A DNA stretch of 64,000 nucleotides from Pseudomonadota bacterium (GTDB lineage Bacteria > Myxococcota_A > UBA796 > UBA9615): positions 1 through 64,000 of the forward strand of contig JAAESI010000159.1 of the NCBI GenBank assembly GCA_024229515.1, read 5' to 3'. Under the pieces are notes generated by a model. That model was given only the letters and a program-made list of their open reading frames with translations. It had not been told where the DNA came from and made no database searches. This document shows, one piece after another, positions 1 through 10,247 of this stretch. How positions within the stretch are numbered: position 1 is the stretch's first letter; every line of letters starts with the position of its first letter. The position numbers and the translations under genes are program-made.

Positions 1-1176
1 CCCAGTCCAGGTCCGTGTCCGTCGGGTTGTCCCAGGTGCACTTCACCGACAGCTGATCGCCGGACCGGATGCGCACGGGCTCGGTCAGCTTGAACACCAT
101 CTGCTGATCGAAGTCCCACGCGGGGATCTCCAGCAGGCACTTCTCGGTGCCGGTGAGCTGATCGGTCATGGTCACCCGGCCCGACCGCCCCCGCGTGTGC
201 ATGTGCAGCAACACCTAGTGGATGTCGGCGTCGACCCAGTAGGGGTAGGTGAAGTCGTGCTCCACGCCCTCGCTGTGCGCGGGGATCGGCATGCCGCCGT
301 CCAGCCAGCCGGGGTTGGTCCACGGCTGGATGCGCGCGGGGCGGCTCACCGAGTCCTCCACCTGCAGCTGCAAGGTCGTCTGGTCGGGCGCGACGTCCAG
401 CGAATCGGTGTTGTAGTGGACCTGGAGGATGATCGTCGAGCCAGGCTCCACGGGGATGCCCGTGCCCGCGGGGAAGTCCCCCGAGCTGTACCCCGGCGCC
501 CATCCACCCAGCCACCGGGCGTCCTGGTACGACTCGCCGCCCGGGCCACCGTAGCAGCGGTAGCCGGGACCCGGCTCGGCCGCGTCCAGCGCCTGGTACT
601 GCTCCACGTCGTCGGGCCCGGCGACGAACGAGATCACGTGGTGCACCACCGACTCGTTGCCGGGGATCGCCTGCATCCCGGTGACGTACCCGAGGACCTC
701 GCGCGGCCAGTCGACGACGAAGCAGCGGTAGTCGTCCGGGGCGGTCTGGAGCGCGTACGGCTGGGGCACCGACAGCTCCAGGTCCACCCGCCCGAGGCCG
801 CGCTCGACCGACGGCGGTCGCTCGTTGGGGAGCACCGAGTCGCTGCCGAAGCGAGCGCCGCCTTCGACCCAGTCGCCGACCAGGGCGATCTCCTCGGCCG
901 TCAGCCGGGGTCGAACTCGTAGTCGTTGCAGCCGTCTGCGGCCGGCCACGGAGGCATCGACCCGGCCTCGACCTCGGCGCGAATCGCGTCACGCCAGGCG
1001 TACGCGGTCTCGTAGTCGGTCAGATCCAGGCCCGACACATCGTCGGGACCGTGGCAGGAGAAGCAGCGCCCTTCCATGAGGGGCTCGATGTCTTGATTCC
1101 AAGAGACGTGGCCGGCATCGCATCCGCTGAGGAACGCGACGCACGCGACCACGACCCGAAGGTCGAAGTCGCGCAT
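1..1176 (-). pseudogene. Copper type II monooxygenase-like lipoprotein with cytochrome-like N-terminus, frameshifted and interrupted by TAG (runs off window)
   Basis: The reading frame from 1176 gives a lipoprotein signal (lipobox FLSGC, Cys19) and a CFSCH haem-binding motif (residues 38-42), then ends at 901. The homologous continuation (LTAEEIALVGDWVEGGA, the usual end of this cytochrome-like module) is in another frame from about 905. One extra C in the CCCC run there would rejoin the two. The second part has features of ascorbate-dependent copper monooxygenases (PHM/DBH-like): a VVHHV ligand region and QVHYN. It meets an in-frame TAG at 213-215, after which the same frame continues as VLLHMHTRG, a typical second-copper HxH segment, to the window edge. 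The start lies 1 nt after the stop of the lipoprotein gene upstream (TGATATG), so the two are probably cotranslated. It is either a decaying gene or an intact gene with two sequence errors. Confidence 0.7.
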
Positions 1177-1177
1177 A

Positions 1178-2812
<1,635 letters not shown>

Positions 2813-2820
2813 CGTTGGTG

Positions 2821-2830
2821 CTCCTTTCCT
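2821..2830 (-). promoter_or_regulatory. Strong ribosome binding site fixing the lipoprotein start
   Basis: On the minus strand AGGAAAGGAG precedes the ATG at 2812 by 8 nt. It decides between this start and the ATG at 2833, which has no such site. Confidence 0.7.
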
Positions 2831-2878
2831 CATGATCCTCCGTGCCTTGAAAACGAAGCTACCAGCGGATCGGGCGAA

Positions 2879-4303
2879 TCAAGGGTCTGCAACAACCTGT
2901 GCACGTCTTCGTCGCAGCAGGCTGCCCGCGAGCAGCAGCGCGAGGCCCGACGGGAGGGCCTCGGCGGCGACGTCCGCGCGGCAGGAACAGCCGACTACGA
3001 GGCCGTTGCCCCCGTCATCGGCCGTCGCATCGTCATCGTCGTCGGTCGCATCGTCGTCATCGGAGGCGTCGTCATCGTCGGTCGCGTCGTCGTCATTGGA
3101 TGCGTCGTCATCGTCGGTCGCGTCGTCGTCGTCGGTGGCGTCGTCGTCGTCGGCTGCGTCGTCGTCGTCGGTCGCGTCGTCGTCGTCGGTCGCATCGTCG
3201 TCGTCGGTGGCGTCGTCGTCGTCATCGTCGCCCACGACGTCGGGGCATCCACCCGCCGCGGCGATGAGATCGGCGTAGGCGGTGTAGGGCGGCTTGGGGC
3301 TCCCGCCGCTGTCGAGCAGGCCCCACGAGTAGCCGCTGGGGTCGTCCTGGAGGTCGTACCAGAAGAGCTTGGTGAGCTCGGGCCACGCCACGGTGTCCAT
3401 TCCCGCGTACATGCCGGTGACCTGATCGGAGGTGTAGGCGTTGCTGTAGGCGCCGAACGGCTCGGACTCCCAACCGAACTCGGTGATCCAGACGGGCTGG
3501 CCCTGCCCGTAGCCGTCGGTCACTTCCTGGATGCCGTTGACCAGCTGCAGATCGATGAACCACTCGCCCGCGATGGCCTCGTCCCACCACTCCGCGAAGG
3601 GGTCGGCGTACTTGTGGTGGGTGATGATGTCGATGGACGAGCCGGCGTCCGCGAGGATCTGCTGGAGGCTGTAGTTCCAGCCGTTGAAGAGGCACTCGTC
3701 GAAGGCGCAGACCCCCTCCTCGGCGTCCCACTCGGCACCTCGGAGGTGGGCCAACTCCGGGCCGAGCACGAGGCAGTCGGAGCAGGCGGCATGCACGGCG
3801 TCGCTGCCGGGGATGAGGATCTCGTTGGTGTACTGGTCGCGGGTGCCCCGATAGAACTGCCCCAGGTTGGGCTCGTTCCACATCCCCCAGTGCTTGACGT
3901 CGCCGCTGTAGCGCTGCACCGCGGCGGTGACGAAGTCGGTCCACGCGCTCTGCACGGGGTGGGCGTTGCGGCACCAGTTGGGCCAGTCCGGATCGGCGTC
4001 GTTGCAGGGCACCGTGCTGGCCCACATCGGCCCGTAGGCGACGGTCACGAAGACGTGCTGGCCGTTGGCGGTGGCGTGGTCGATGAACCGGTCCGCCTCG
4101 GTCCAGTTGTAGGCGTTGTCGGACGGTTCGAACTGGAACCAGTTCATGTCGAACCGCACCCACGCGATGCCCGCCGCGGCCGCCTGATCGAGGGCGGCGT
4201 TGGAGACCTGGTGGGCGTTGACGCCGTAGGGGCAGGCGGCGTCGAACGCGACGGCGGTGGCGGGGGCCAGCAGGAGGGCGGCGGGGAGCGCGTAGCGGAG
4301 CAT
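2879..4303 (-). CDS. Surface-anchored clan-A glycoside hydrolase with Asp-rich stalk and MYXO-CTERM-like anchor
   Basis: A 474-residue secreted protein: signal peptide (residues 1-19), then a TIM-barrel glycosidase domain (about 22-355) with the clan GH-A signatures WNEPN (acid/base Glu144) and ITEFGW (nucleophile Glu275), closest in style to GH5/GH39-type enzymes; substrate unknown. Residues about 359-427 are DDDDAT-type hexad repeats. The tail has a Cys-x-Cys motif (GCSCR), a hydrophobic segment and RRRR. This layout matches MYXO-CTERM sorting signals, which in myxobacteria are processed by an intramembrane protease for surface display. The stalk would hold the catalytic domain away from the cell surface. 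Catalytic residues are intact. The family assignment rests on motifs only. Confidence 0.8.
   Translation of the reverse strand: MLRYALPAALLLAPATAVAFDAACPYGVNAHQVSNAALDQAAAAGIAWVRFDMNWFQFEPSDNAYNWTEADRFIDHATANGQHVFVTVAYGPMWASTVPCNDADPDWPNWCRNAHPVQSAWTDFVTAAVQRYSGDVKHWGMWNEPNLGQFYRGTRDQYTNEILIPGSDAVHAACSDCLVLGPELAHLRGAEWDAEEGVCAFDECLFNGWNYSLQQILADAGSSIDIITHHKYADPFAEWWDEAIAGEWFIDLQLVNGIQEVTDGYGQGQPVWITEFGWESEPFGAYSNAYTSDQVTGMYAGMDTVAWPELTKLFWYDLQDDPSGYSWGLLDSGGSPKPPYTAYADLIAAAGGCPDVVGDDDDDDATDDDDATDDDDATDDDDAADDDDATDDDDATDDDDASNDDDATDDDDASDDDDATDDDDDATADDGGNGLVVGCSCRADVAAEALPSGLALLLAGSLLRRRRAQVVADP
3016..3230 (-). repeat. 18-bp minisatellite encoding DDDDAT hexads
   Basis: Degenerate 18-bp units (four Asp codons plus two, usually Ala-Thr or Ala-Ser) repeated about ten times in the glycosidase gene. 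GAC and GAT are mixed, so the array is not a fresh pure-copy expansion. Confidence 0.85.
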
Positions 4304-4385
4304 GGCGACGAGCCTAGGAAGGGCCCGCCCGATCCGTTGTGGAGGCGCTGTGGAGATTGGGGGATCAGGCCGCAGGGATCAGGGA

Positions 4386-4565
4386 TCAGGTCGACCTGAC
4401 GGTGGCGCGGGTGCCCGGCGACAGCACGGGCGCGGCGGCGACGAACAGGCCGTCTTCGCTGAAGTTGCTGATCGGCACGACCTGGGAGAAGGCCGCGCCG
4501 GCGTGGACCTCTGCGCGCATGCGGCAAGGGATGCGATTGTTCCTACGTCGTTCGCCTTGAGACAT
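4386..4565 (-). pseudogene. Short PilZ-domain remnant
   Basis: A 59-codon frame starting at ATG 4565. It contains the two hallmarks of PilZ c-di-GMP-binding domains: an RRRNNR-x3-R basic N-terminal patch and an SNFSEDG loop matching (D/N)xSxxG. A full PilZ domain is about 100 residues. This one stops after the first half at TGA 4386-4388, and I see no continuation in other frames, so it is probably a truncated gene rather than a working receptor. No clear ribosome binding site. It lies between the sigma-like operon and the glycosidase gene; the rest of 4304-4623 holds nothing I can identify. Confidence 0.5.
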
Positions 4566-4623
4566 GACCGCTGTATCGGGCCAGTCGGGGGGCGGTTGAG
4601 AAAACAGAAGGGTGCAGCGACCC

Positions 4624-5541
4624 CTATGCCATCAACTCGTCCCGCAGCTCTTCGATCTGATCGAAGGTGTGACGGGCCCACCGGCCGACCTGATCGCGCT
4701 CCGAATCGGGGAGCTCATCGATGCGCGTCATGATCCTCTGGACCATGCGCGTCACGGCGCTGCGGCCCACGCCGAGTTGCCGCGCGAGCTCCGCCTTGCT
4801 GCCGCGCACGGCGAACAGGGACTCCAGGTACTCGCGGTCCGCGTCCGACAGGGGGAGGGCCGAGGCCCCCGAGAACGAGCTGGGGGGCGGGGCAGTCTGA
4901 GCCAGGTCGTTGCTCTCCCGCACGCGGAGCATCGCCAGGGACGACTTGTCGCGGCTGCGGCGGCGGGCGATTCGGCTGACCGTGCGGGAAGCGACCACGC
5001 GGGCGAACCCGTAGAGCTCCGCCGCGGTGCCGCCCCGGAAGCCGGCGAGGGCCCGGTGCAGGAGCTGGTCCACGGCCTCGGCGGCGGCCTCGTCGGCCTC
5101 CTCGGAGGTGAGCAGGCTGCCGTAGCGAGAGCGCCACGAGATGCGGGCTTCGTGGTCGGTCCACTCGGACACGGCGGCGCGCAGAAGCACGCGGTCGGCC
5201 CGGTCCTCGACGAACTGGGTGAGGTCGGCCTCGCTGGTGCCGCGGAAGCTGGCGAGGCCTCCGTCGAACAGGTCGGTGATGGCGTCGCGCACGATCACGG
5301 CGATCTCGTCGTCGCTGAAGATCGCGGCGAACTCGGCGGCGCAGACGGCCTGGATGCGGTCGGCGGCCTGGCGGGCCAGCCGTCGCTGCAGCGCGATCGT
5401 GTCGGCCGAGCCGCGGCACGCCAGCAGGCGGCGGAAGTCCGCGATCCAGGGCGGGATCGGGCTCGGCATCGGCGACGGGGGCCCCGGTGGAGCCGCCAGC
5501 CGGCGAAGCTTCGCCCAGAAGCTGGTGGAGACGTCGGGCAT
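4624..5541 (-). CDS. Sigma-70-like regulator with apparent tandem region-2 duplication
   Basis: A 305-residue cytoplasmic protein. Two segments (about residues 90-150 and 170-225) share the same pattern, including LASFRG/LAGFRG followed by a helix ending in Arg-rich residues, and both look like ECF sigma region 2. The second carries the basic RIARRRSRDK patch. The C-terminal part has a region-4-like helix-turn-helix (SKAELARQLGVGRSAVTRM). It is probably a DNA-binding transcription factor of the sigma family; whether it binds core RNA polymerase cannot be judged here. The ATG directly follows the TAG of the small upstream gene, and that gene overlaps the TPR-like gene, so all three are translationally coupled. 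Confidence 0.65.
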   Translation of the reverse strand: MPDVSTSFWAKLRRLAAPPGPPSPMPSPIPPWIADFRRLLACRGSADTIALQRRLARQAADRIQAVCAAEFAAIFSDDEIAVIVRDAITDLFDGGLASFRGTSEADLTQFVEDRADRVLLRAAVSEWTDHEARISWRSRYGSLLTSEEADEAAAEAVDQLLHRALAGFRGGTAAELYGFARVVASRTVSRIARRRSRDKSSLAMLRVRESNDLAQTAPPPSSFSGASALPLSDADREYLESLFAVRGSKAELARQLGVGRSAVTRMVQRIMTRIDELPDSERDQVGRWARHTFDQIEELRDELMA

Positions 5542-5799
5542 CTACGCGCCGTCCAGGGGACGGTCCTGGCCCAGGATGATCGGGAGCCAACGCACCAGCC
5601 AGCCGCGGAAGGTCATCCAGCGGCCCTTCTCGTCGCACTCGGTGGTGACGGCGGCGACGGGGCTGCTGTGACCGTCATCGGCATGCGCCGAAACGGACGT
5701 TCGCTCCTGCTCGGCGGTGTTGTAGGCCTGCGGGGTGGCGATGGCGGCGCTCGGGAGCGCGAGCATCAGCGCGATGATCAGTGCAGCAACGTGTCGCAT
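5542..5799 (-). CDS. Small exported protein, unknown
   Basis: An 85-residue protein with a clear signal peptide (hydrophobic core ALIIALMLALPSAA). The remaining 60 or so residues include one Cys and a Trp-rich end, and match no family I recognise. Its start overlaps the end of the TPR-like gene by 22 nt and its stop abuts the sigma-like gene, so it is part of that operon. A role as an envelope signal for the sigma-like factor is possible but unsupported. Confidence 0.6.
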   Translation of the reverse strand: MRHVAALIIALMLALPSAAIATPQAYNTAEQERTSVSAHADDGHSSPVAAVTTECDEKGRWMTFRGWLVRWLPIILGQDRPLDGA

Positions 5800-6443
5800 G
5801 GGGCCTCCTCCGAGGGGCTCGGGAGGGCATCCCGGAGCAACTCGAGGTCAGGGTCGTTTCGAATGAAGTCGTGGACGGATTGGGCCATCGAGTTGCCGAA
5901 TCCGTTGGGCATCTGGGCCAGGAGATCGCGGGCGCGGCCCTCTTCGCCGAGGCGGAGCAGGACCGCCAGGATGTTGGCGAGGCTGTCCGGCCAGGGGGCG
6001 AGCTCGACCGACCGTGTCTCGAGGTCGAGGGCGACCTCGTAGCGGTGCATGAGGAAGGCGAGCACGGCGCGGTGGTGCAGGACGACGGCGCGGCGGGATG
6101 CGAGGTGGGGGCCTCCCTCGGCGAGCACCGCGTACTCCTCGTCGGCGATCGAGCGGGCCATGGCGGCGTAGTCGGCGACGGCGGGGTGGGCGGCGATGGA
6201 CAGCAGGAGGATGGCTTCGCGGCGGGGGGTGATGGTGCCGTCGCTCCGCAGCTGGCGGACCTGCTCGCGGAGCGCGTCGACGTCAGCGCCGGGGGCGCCG
6301 ACCTGGCGCAGAACCTCGCCGGAGACCTGGCGCTCGGTGGCGTCGTCGATGCCGTCGGTGGGGGTGACGAACGCCTTGCGTTCCACCCGTCCGAGCACCC
6401 TGCCGAGAATCGCATCCAGGTCCATCGCTTTGGCCAACCTCAT
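5778..6443 (-). CDS. TPR-like cytoplasmic protein, first gene of the sigma-like operon
   Basis: A 221-residue soluble protein without signal peptide or membrane segment. Residues about 120-175 resemble tetratricopeptide helices (ALDLETRSVELAPWPDSLAN and following); the N-terminal half is helical and unassigned. First gene of a coupled three-gene operon with the small exported protein and the sigma-like regulator. Its start faces the divergent surface-protein gene at 6537; the 93-bp space between them presumably holds both promoters, though no convincing -35/-10 boxes are visible. Confidence 0.6.
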   Translation of the reverse strand: MRLAKAMDLDAILGRVLGRVERKAFVTPTDGIDDATERQVSGEVLRQVGAPGADVDALREQVRQLRSDGTITPRREAILLLSIAAHPAVADYAAMARSIADEEYAVLAEGGPHLASRRAVVLHHRAVLAFLMHRYEVALDLETRSVELAPWPDSLANILAVLLRLGEEGRARDLLAQMPNGFGNSMAQSVHDFIRNDPDLELLRDALPSPSEEAPCDTLLH

Positions 6444-6536
6444 GCTCCAACGGTGGAGCGTTCGGCCCGGATGTTTCCACGCGCGTGAGAAAAACGACCG
6501 GGCAGCTTTGGGGCCGGCATGGTACTTCGCCGGGCC

Positions 6537-8273
6537 ATGGCTTTCCGCGCATTCCTGATCAGCCTCGCCTTGCTCCTCCCGGCCTCGGCCTCGGCCATTG
6601 ACGTCGCCGTCTACGGCTGGCCGTCAGACGCGGCCTGGAACATCGACGTCGGGAACAAGATCGAAGGCACCGGCTTCTTCGACACGGTGGACGTGTTCAC
6701 GTCGACGACGCCGAGCCTCAGCGACCTCATCCCGTACGACGCCGTGTTCATCTACAGCGACGGTGGCTTCAGCGGCGGCGGCGGCGTGGGTGACGTGCTC
6801 GCCGACTACATCGACGGCGGCGGGGGCGTGGTGATGACGACGTTCCTGTTCGTCAACGGCGGTTCGCTCGGCTTCACGGGGCGGATCATCACGGACGGAT
6901 ACATGCCGTTCACGCTCGATTCGCAGGCGCAGAACACCCCCCTGACGCTGGTGCCGATCGAGTCCAGCCACGAGATTCTGGCCGGGGTCAGCTCGTTTTC
7001 GGGCGGCACCGCGAGCTACCACAACTCCTCGATCACGGTGACTCCGGGCGCCACCACGGTGGCCAACTGGAGCAACGGCCAGCCGCTGGTCGCGGAGTGG
7101 GCCCCGTTCGGCTCCGGCGTGGTCGTGGGGGTCAACGTGTACGCCCCCAGCAGCGACGCCCGGTCCGACTTCTGGGCGACCTCGACCGACGGCGACATCC
7201 TCTTCGGCAACGCGCTGGTGTGGGCCGCCGGGGGCGGCTGCGAGGTGCTGGACGCGGACCTCGACGGGCAGGACTCGATCGCGTGCGGCGGGCTGGACTG
7301 CGACGACGACGACCCGACGATCTACGACGGCGCCACGGAGGTTTGCGACGACATCGATCAGGACTGCGACGGCGACCTGATCGAGAGCTTCGTCGACACC
7401 GACTTCGATGGTGCGGCCGACTGCATCGACGACGACGACGACAACGACGGCCTCACGGACGGCCAGGAGGTGACGGTGGGCACGGATCCCCTGTCGTCGG
7501 ACTCGGACAACGACTCGGTGCCGGACGCCGACGAGATCGCGGGTAGCCTGGCCAACCCCCCGGACACGGACGAGGACGGAATCATCGACGCGCTCGACCC
7601 GGACGATGACGGCGACGGCATCCCCACGCTGACGGAGCGCACCACCGACGTGGACGGCGACGGCGACGACGACCGGGACATCGACTTCGACGGCGTGCCC
7701 AACCACCTCGACACCGAGGCGGACGGCGACGGCGTCAGCGACGAAGCCGAGGGTGAGGGCGACTACGACGGCGACGGCATCCCCAACTGGGCCGACACGA
7801 CGGACAACGGCGGCCCCGCCGCGGACGCCGACGGCGACGGCCTCACCAACGGGGAAGAGGACGAGCTCGGCACGGACCCGTACGACGAGGACACCGACGG
7901 CGACGGCATCAACGACGGCGCCGAAGTGAACACCGGCACGGACCCGTTGGACGCCGACGATCCGGGCGAGGGCGACGACGACGACGCGACGGACGACGAC
8001 GACGCGACGGACGACGACGATGCGACGGACGATGACGACGCCACGGACGACGATGACGCGACGGACGACGACGATGACTCGGTCGGGGACGACGACGACG
8101 ACGATGACGAGGAGCCGCGCAGCCGCCGTCAGATCGGTTGCGCGTGTGACAGCGCGGACGCATCGGGGAGCTCCTGGCTCATGAGCCTCGGGCTCCTGGC
8201 CTTGGGCGCGCTGCGCGGCGCTGGACGCCCCTTCGCGGACTTCGCCTCTCGGCGCGGAGCGCCTTGCGTCTAG
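6537..8273 (+). CDS. Secreted MopE-motif/TSP3-repeat surface protein with Asp stalk and C-terminal anchor
   Basis: A 578-residue protein. The signal peptide is best defined from the ATG at 6537 rather than 6519. Residues about 20-235 form a Rossmann-like domain resembling GATase1/ThuA-type folds. Next comes a MopE-like putative metal-binding motif ([20 protein letters not shown], then DQDCDG), then at least five Ca-binding thrombospondin-type-3 repeats ([20 protein letters not shown] and similar), then a DDDDAT stalk (DNA 7973-8110). The C-terminus has a GCAC motif and a hydrophobic stretch, as in MYXO-CTERM signals, but the usual Arg cluster is replaced by a longer RRG-containing tail. Ca-dependent stiffening of a surface filament is inference. 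Its TAG overlaps the convergent gene's TAG in CTAG. Confidence 0.8.
   Translation: MAFRAFLISLALLLPASASAIDVAVYGWPSDAAWNIDVGNKIEGTGFFDTVDVFTSTTPSLSDLIPYDAVFIYSDGGFSGGGGVGDVLADYIDGGGGVVMTTFLFVNGGSLGFTGRIITDGYMPFTLDSQAQNTPLTLVPIESSHEILAGVSSFSGGTASYHNSSITVTPGATTVANWSNGQPLVAEWAPFGSGVVVGVNVYAPSSDARSDFWATSTDGDILFGNALVWAAGGGCEVLDADLDGQDSIACGGLDCDDDDPTIYDGATEVCDDIDQDCDGDLIESFVDTDFDGAADCIDDDDDNDGLTDGQEVTVGTDPLSSDSDNDSVPDADEIAGSLANPPDTDEDGIIDALDPDDDGDGIPTLTERTTDVDGDGDDDRDIDFDGVPNHLDTEADGDGVSDEAEGEGDYDGDGIPNWADTTDNGGPAADADGDGLTNGEEDELGTDPYDEDTDGDGINDGAEVNTGTDPLDADDPGEGDDDDATDDDDATDDDDATDDDDATDDDDATDDDDDSVGDDDDDDDEEPRSRRQIGCACDSADASGSSWLMSLGLLALGALRGAGRPFADFASRRGAPCV
7973..8110 (+). repeat. Asp-rich 18-bp minisatellite
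   Basis: Repeated (GAY)4-GCG-ACG units encoding the DDDDAT stalk of the surface protein, ending in a longer Asp run. Confidence 0.85.
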
Positions 8274-10177
8274 CGCTTCCTCCGCCGGCTCAACAGCAGG
8301 CACGTGATCAACAGCATCGTCGAGGTGTGCACCCGCACCGGCTTCCCGCCGCCTGTGCGGCAGGCCGCCTGAATCAGGTCGCCGCTGCAGCCAGTGTCCG
8401 TGGGCTCCGGGTTTGCTTCGCCGCTGCACCCCTGGCTGACGATGACGTCCTGCACGTTGCAGCCGTCTTCGCCGCTGAGGCAGCCGCCCTCTTCGCCCGC
8501 GCAGCCGTCGCCGGACAGGGCGCAGCCTTCGTCACCTCCCGCGCAGCCCTCTTCGCCGCCCAGGCAGCCGCCCTCTTCGCAGCCCGCGCCGAGCCCGCCG
8601 CCACCCTCGCTGGGGCCGATCCGGTAGCTGCCTGACAGCCAGTCCAGCAGCGCCCCGTCCGGCTCGACGTACATGTCCGCCAACCCCAGCCCCATCAACG
8701 TGGGGAGCCCGAACACGATGTTGCCGCCGCTGTCCCCCAGCACGTCCCCGGCGATGGCTCCGATGGCGATGTCGAGGATCGCGTCGAAGTTGTTCAGCAG
8801 CGCCGTCCCCACCTCCGGCGACAGCTCGTCGTACGTGATCGTGGGGTGGAACTGGTCGTTCTGCATCGCCAGCTGGATCGCCATCGCGCCGTCGCTCTGC
8901 AGCCCCATGTCGACCACCGCGACGATGTCCAACGTCACCGCGGTCAGCCGCGACAGCCGGTCCTCCAGCTCCACGTAGAACTCGATGTCCAGATCCTCGA
9001 CCACCAGGGTCATGTCGCTGACGCCGTCGAACCGCATGACCGGCGGGTTCCACGGCATCGTGCGGATCAGCATCGGGCTGTCGGAGGCGTACGGCAGCAG
9101 CCGCACCATCTCCTGCTCAAACACCTCGCCCAGCAGCAGCGACAGCATCGACGTCGTCAACGCCGTCTCCCCCAACTCGCTCGCCTCGAAGCAGAGCACG
9201 CCCCCGCGCCAGACCCCGTACAGCGCCTGGTTGATGAGGTCGTCGCCGATCAACGTGTGCATGTGCCACCCGTTGTCGAAGTGCGCCGGCGTGAACGTGT
9301 TCGTCCAGTACGACCCGCCCGGGTCCAACGCCGTGATGCAGGGCGCCTTCGCCGTGTCCACGTGGCCGCCCAACGCGATGCGGATGCCTTCGCTGGAGTG
9401 CTCGATCTTCGTCGGCTCGATCCCGTACACCAGCGGGACCTCCATGATCTCGGTCGAACCCGCGATGGCGATGTCGCCCAACGCCTCCTCGGCGGTCGCT
9501 TCGAACTCCTCCAGCTTCTCCTGGATCGTCGTGTCGATCCCCCCGATCGCTTCGGCGATCATCGTCTGGATCAGGTTCTCGCCCATGTTCTCCATCCACC
9601 ACGCGTTGATGGTGGTGAGGGCGCACTCACCCATCGCCATGTTGCTGATCATCGCGTCGGTGATGTCCTGCTGGAGCGGCCCCAGCTCGAAGTCGATGTA
9701 CGGGTCCCCCTCGGCGTCGTACGCCAGCTCCATACGGATCGGCATCTCCACGTGCACCTGGGCGGGGTCGACCCACAGCCCGCAGGCGTCGTCGATGCAG
9801 CCGTCCAGGATGATCCACGCCGGGTTGCTGGGGTGATTCACGGACAGGTCGAAGTCCATGATCAGCAGCAGCTGATCCTCCTGCGCCACCAGCTCGGAGA
9901 CGTAGAAGTCCGTGTTGATCGTGAGGTTCTCGACCCAGAAGTCCTGGCTGCACAGCAGCAGGTTGATGACCTCTTCGGGGGGGATCGAGCCGACCACCAG
10001 CGACGACGGGAGCCCCGCCATCACCTCGTCCATCACGTACGCGAAGAAGCTCGCGTTCAGGTCGAGGACCACCGCCTCTTCGATGAACTGGCCGGCAGGG
10101 AGGAGATCGGCGCGCGCGGGCGTACTCGTGCCGCACAAGGCGACCGCGGCCAGCGAAAGCGCTGCGATGGATCGCAT
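8270..10177 (-). CDS. Large exported protein with cysteine heptad ladder and C-terminal anchor
   Basis: A 635-residue protein with a signal peptide (residues 1-23, ending ARA). The body (about 24-535) consists of amphipathic beta and long helical stretches with few cysteines. The overall two-halved pattern is faintly reminiscent of tubular lipid-binding (BPI/TULIP-like) proteins, which is weak inference. Near the C-terminus are six cysteines exactly seven residues apart ([35 protein letters not shown] and the next Cys), plus one more five residues earlier. Then come a Cys-containing linker, a hydrophobic segment and SRRRKR, an arrangement like MYXO-CTERM anchors. Convergent with and overlapping the MopE/TSP3 gene by 4 nt. 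Confidence 0.7.
   Translation of the reverse strand: MRSIAALSLAAVALCGTSTPARADLLPAGQFIEEAVVLDLNASFFAYVMDEVMAGLPSSLVVGSIPPEEVINLLLCSQDFWVENLTINTDFYVSELVAQEDQLLLIMDFDLSVNHPSNPAWIILDGCIDDACGLWVDPAQVHVEMPIRMELAYDAEGDPYIDFELGPLQQDITDAMISNMAMGECALTTINAWWMENMGENLIQTMIAEAIGGIDTTIQEKLEEFEATAEEALGDIAIAGSTEIMEVPLVYGIEPTKIEHSSEGIRIALGGHVDTAKAPCITALDPGGSYWTNTFTPAHFDNGWHMHTLIGDDLINQALYGVWRGGVLCFEASELGETALTTSMLSLLLGEVFEQEMVRLLPYASDSPMLIRTMPWNPPVMRFDGVSDMTLVVEDLDIEFYVELEDRLSRLTAVTLDIVAVVDMGLQSDGAMAIQLAMQNDQFHPTITYDELSPEVGTALLNNFDAILDIAIGAIAGDVLGDSGGNIVFGLPTLMGLGLADMYVEPDGALLDWLSGSYRIGPSEGGGGLGAGCEEGGCLGGEEGCAGGDEGCALSGDGCAGEEGGCLSGEDGCNVQDVIVSQGCSGEANPEPTDTGCSGDLIQAACRTGGGKPVRVHTSTMLLITCLLLSRRRKR
8459..8581 (-). 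repeat. 21-bp repeat array encoding Cys-Gly-acidic heptads
   Basis: Cys codons begin at plus-strand positions 8459, 8480, 8501, 8522, 8543 and 8564, exactly 21 nt apart, with a seventh at 8579. Intervening residues are mostly Gly, Glu, Asp, Ser and Ala. Confidence 0.9.
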
Positions 10178-10247
10178 GTCAGGTACCCGCGAGTTGCTCC
10201 CTCTCCGAGACCCTGAGTGCCGACGCTACCACGCGCCCGGAACGCGC

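Noticed and set aside
3016..3230. Regular short repeats as a possible CRISPR array
   Set aside because: Units are 18 bp without spacers, stay in frame and encode DDDDAT hexads.
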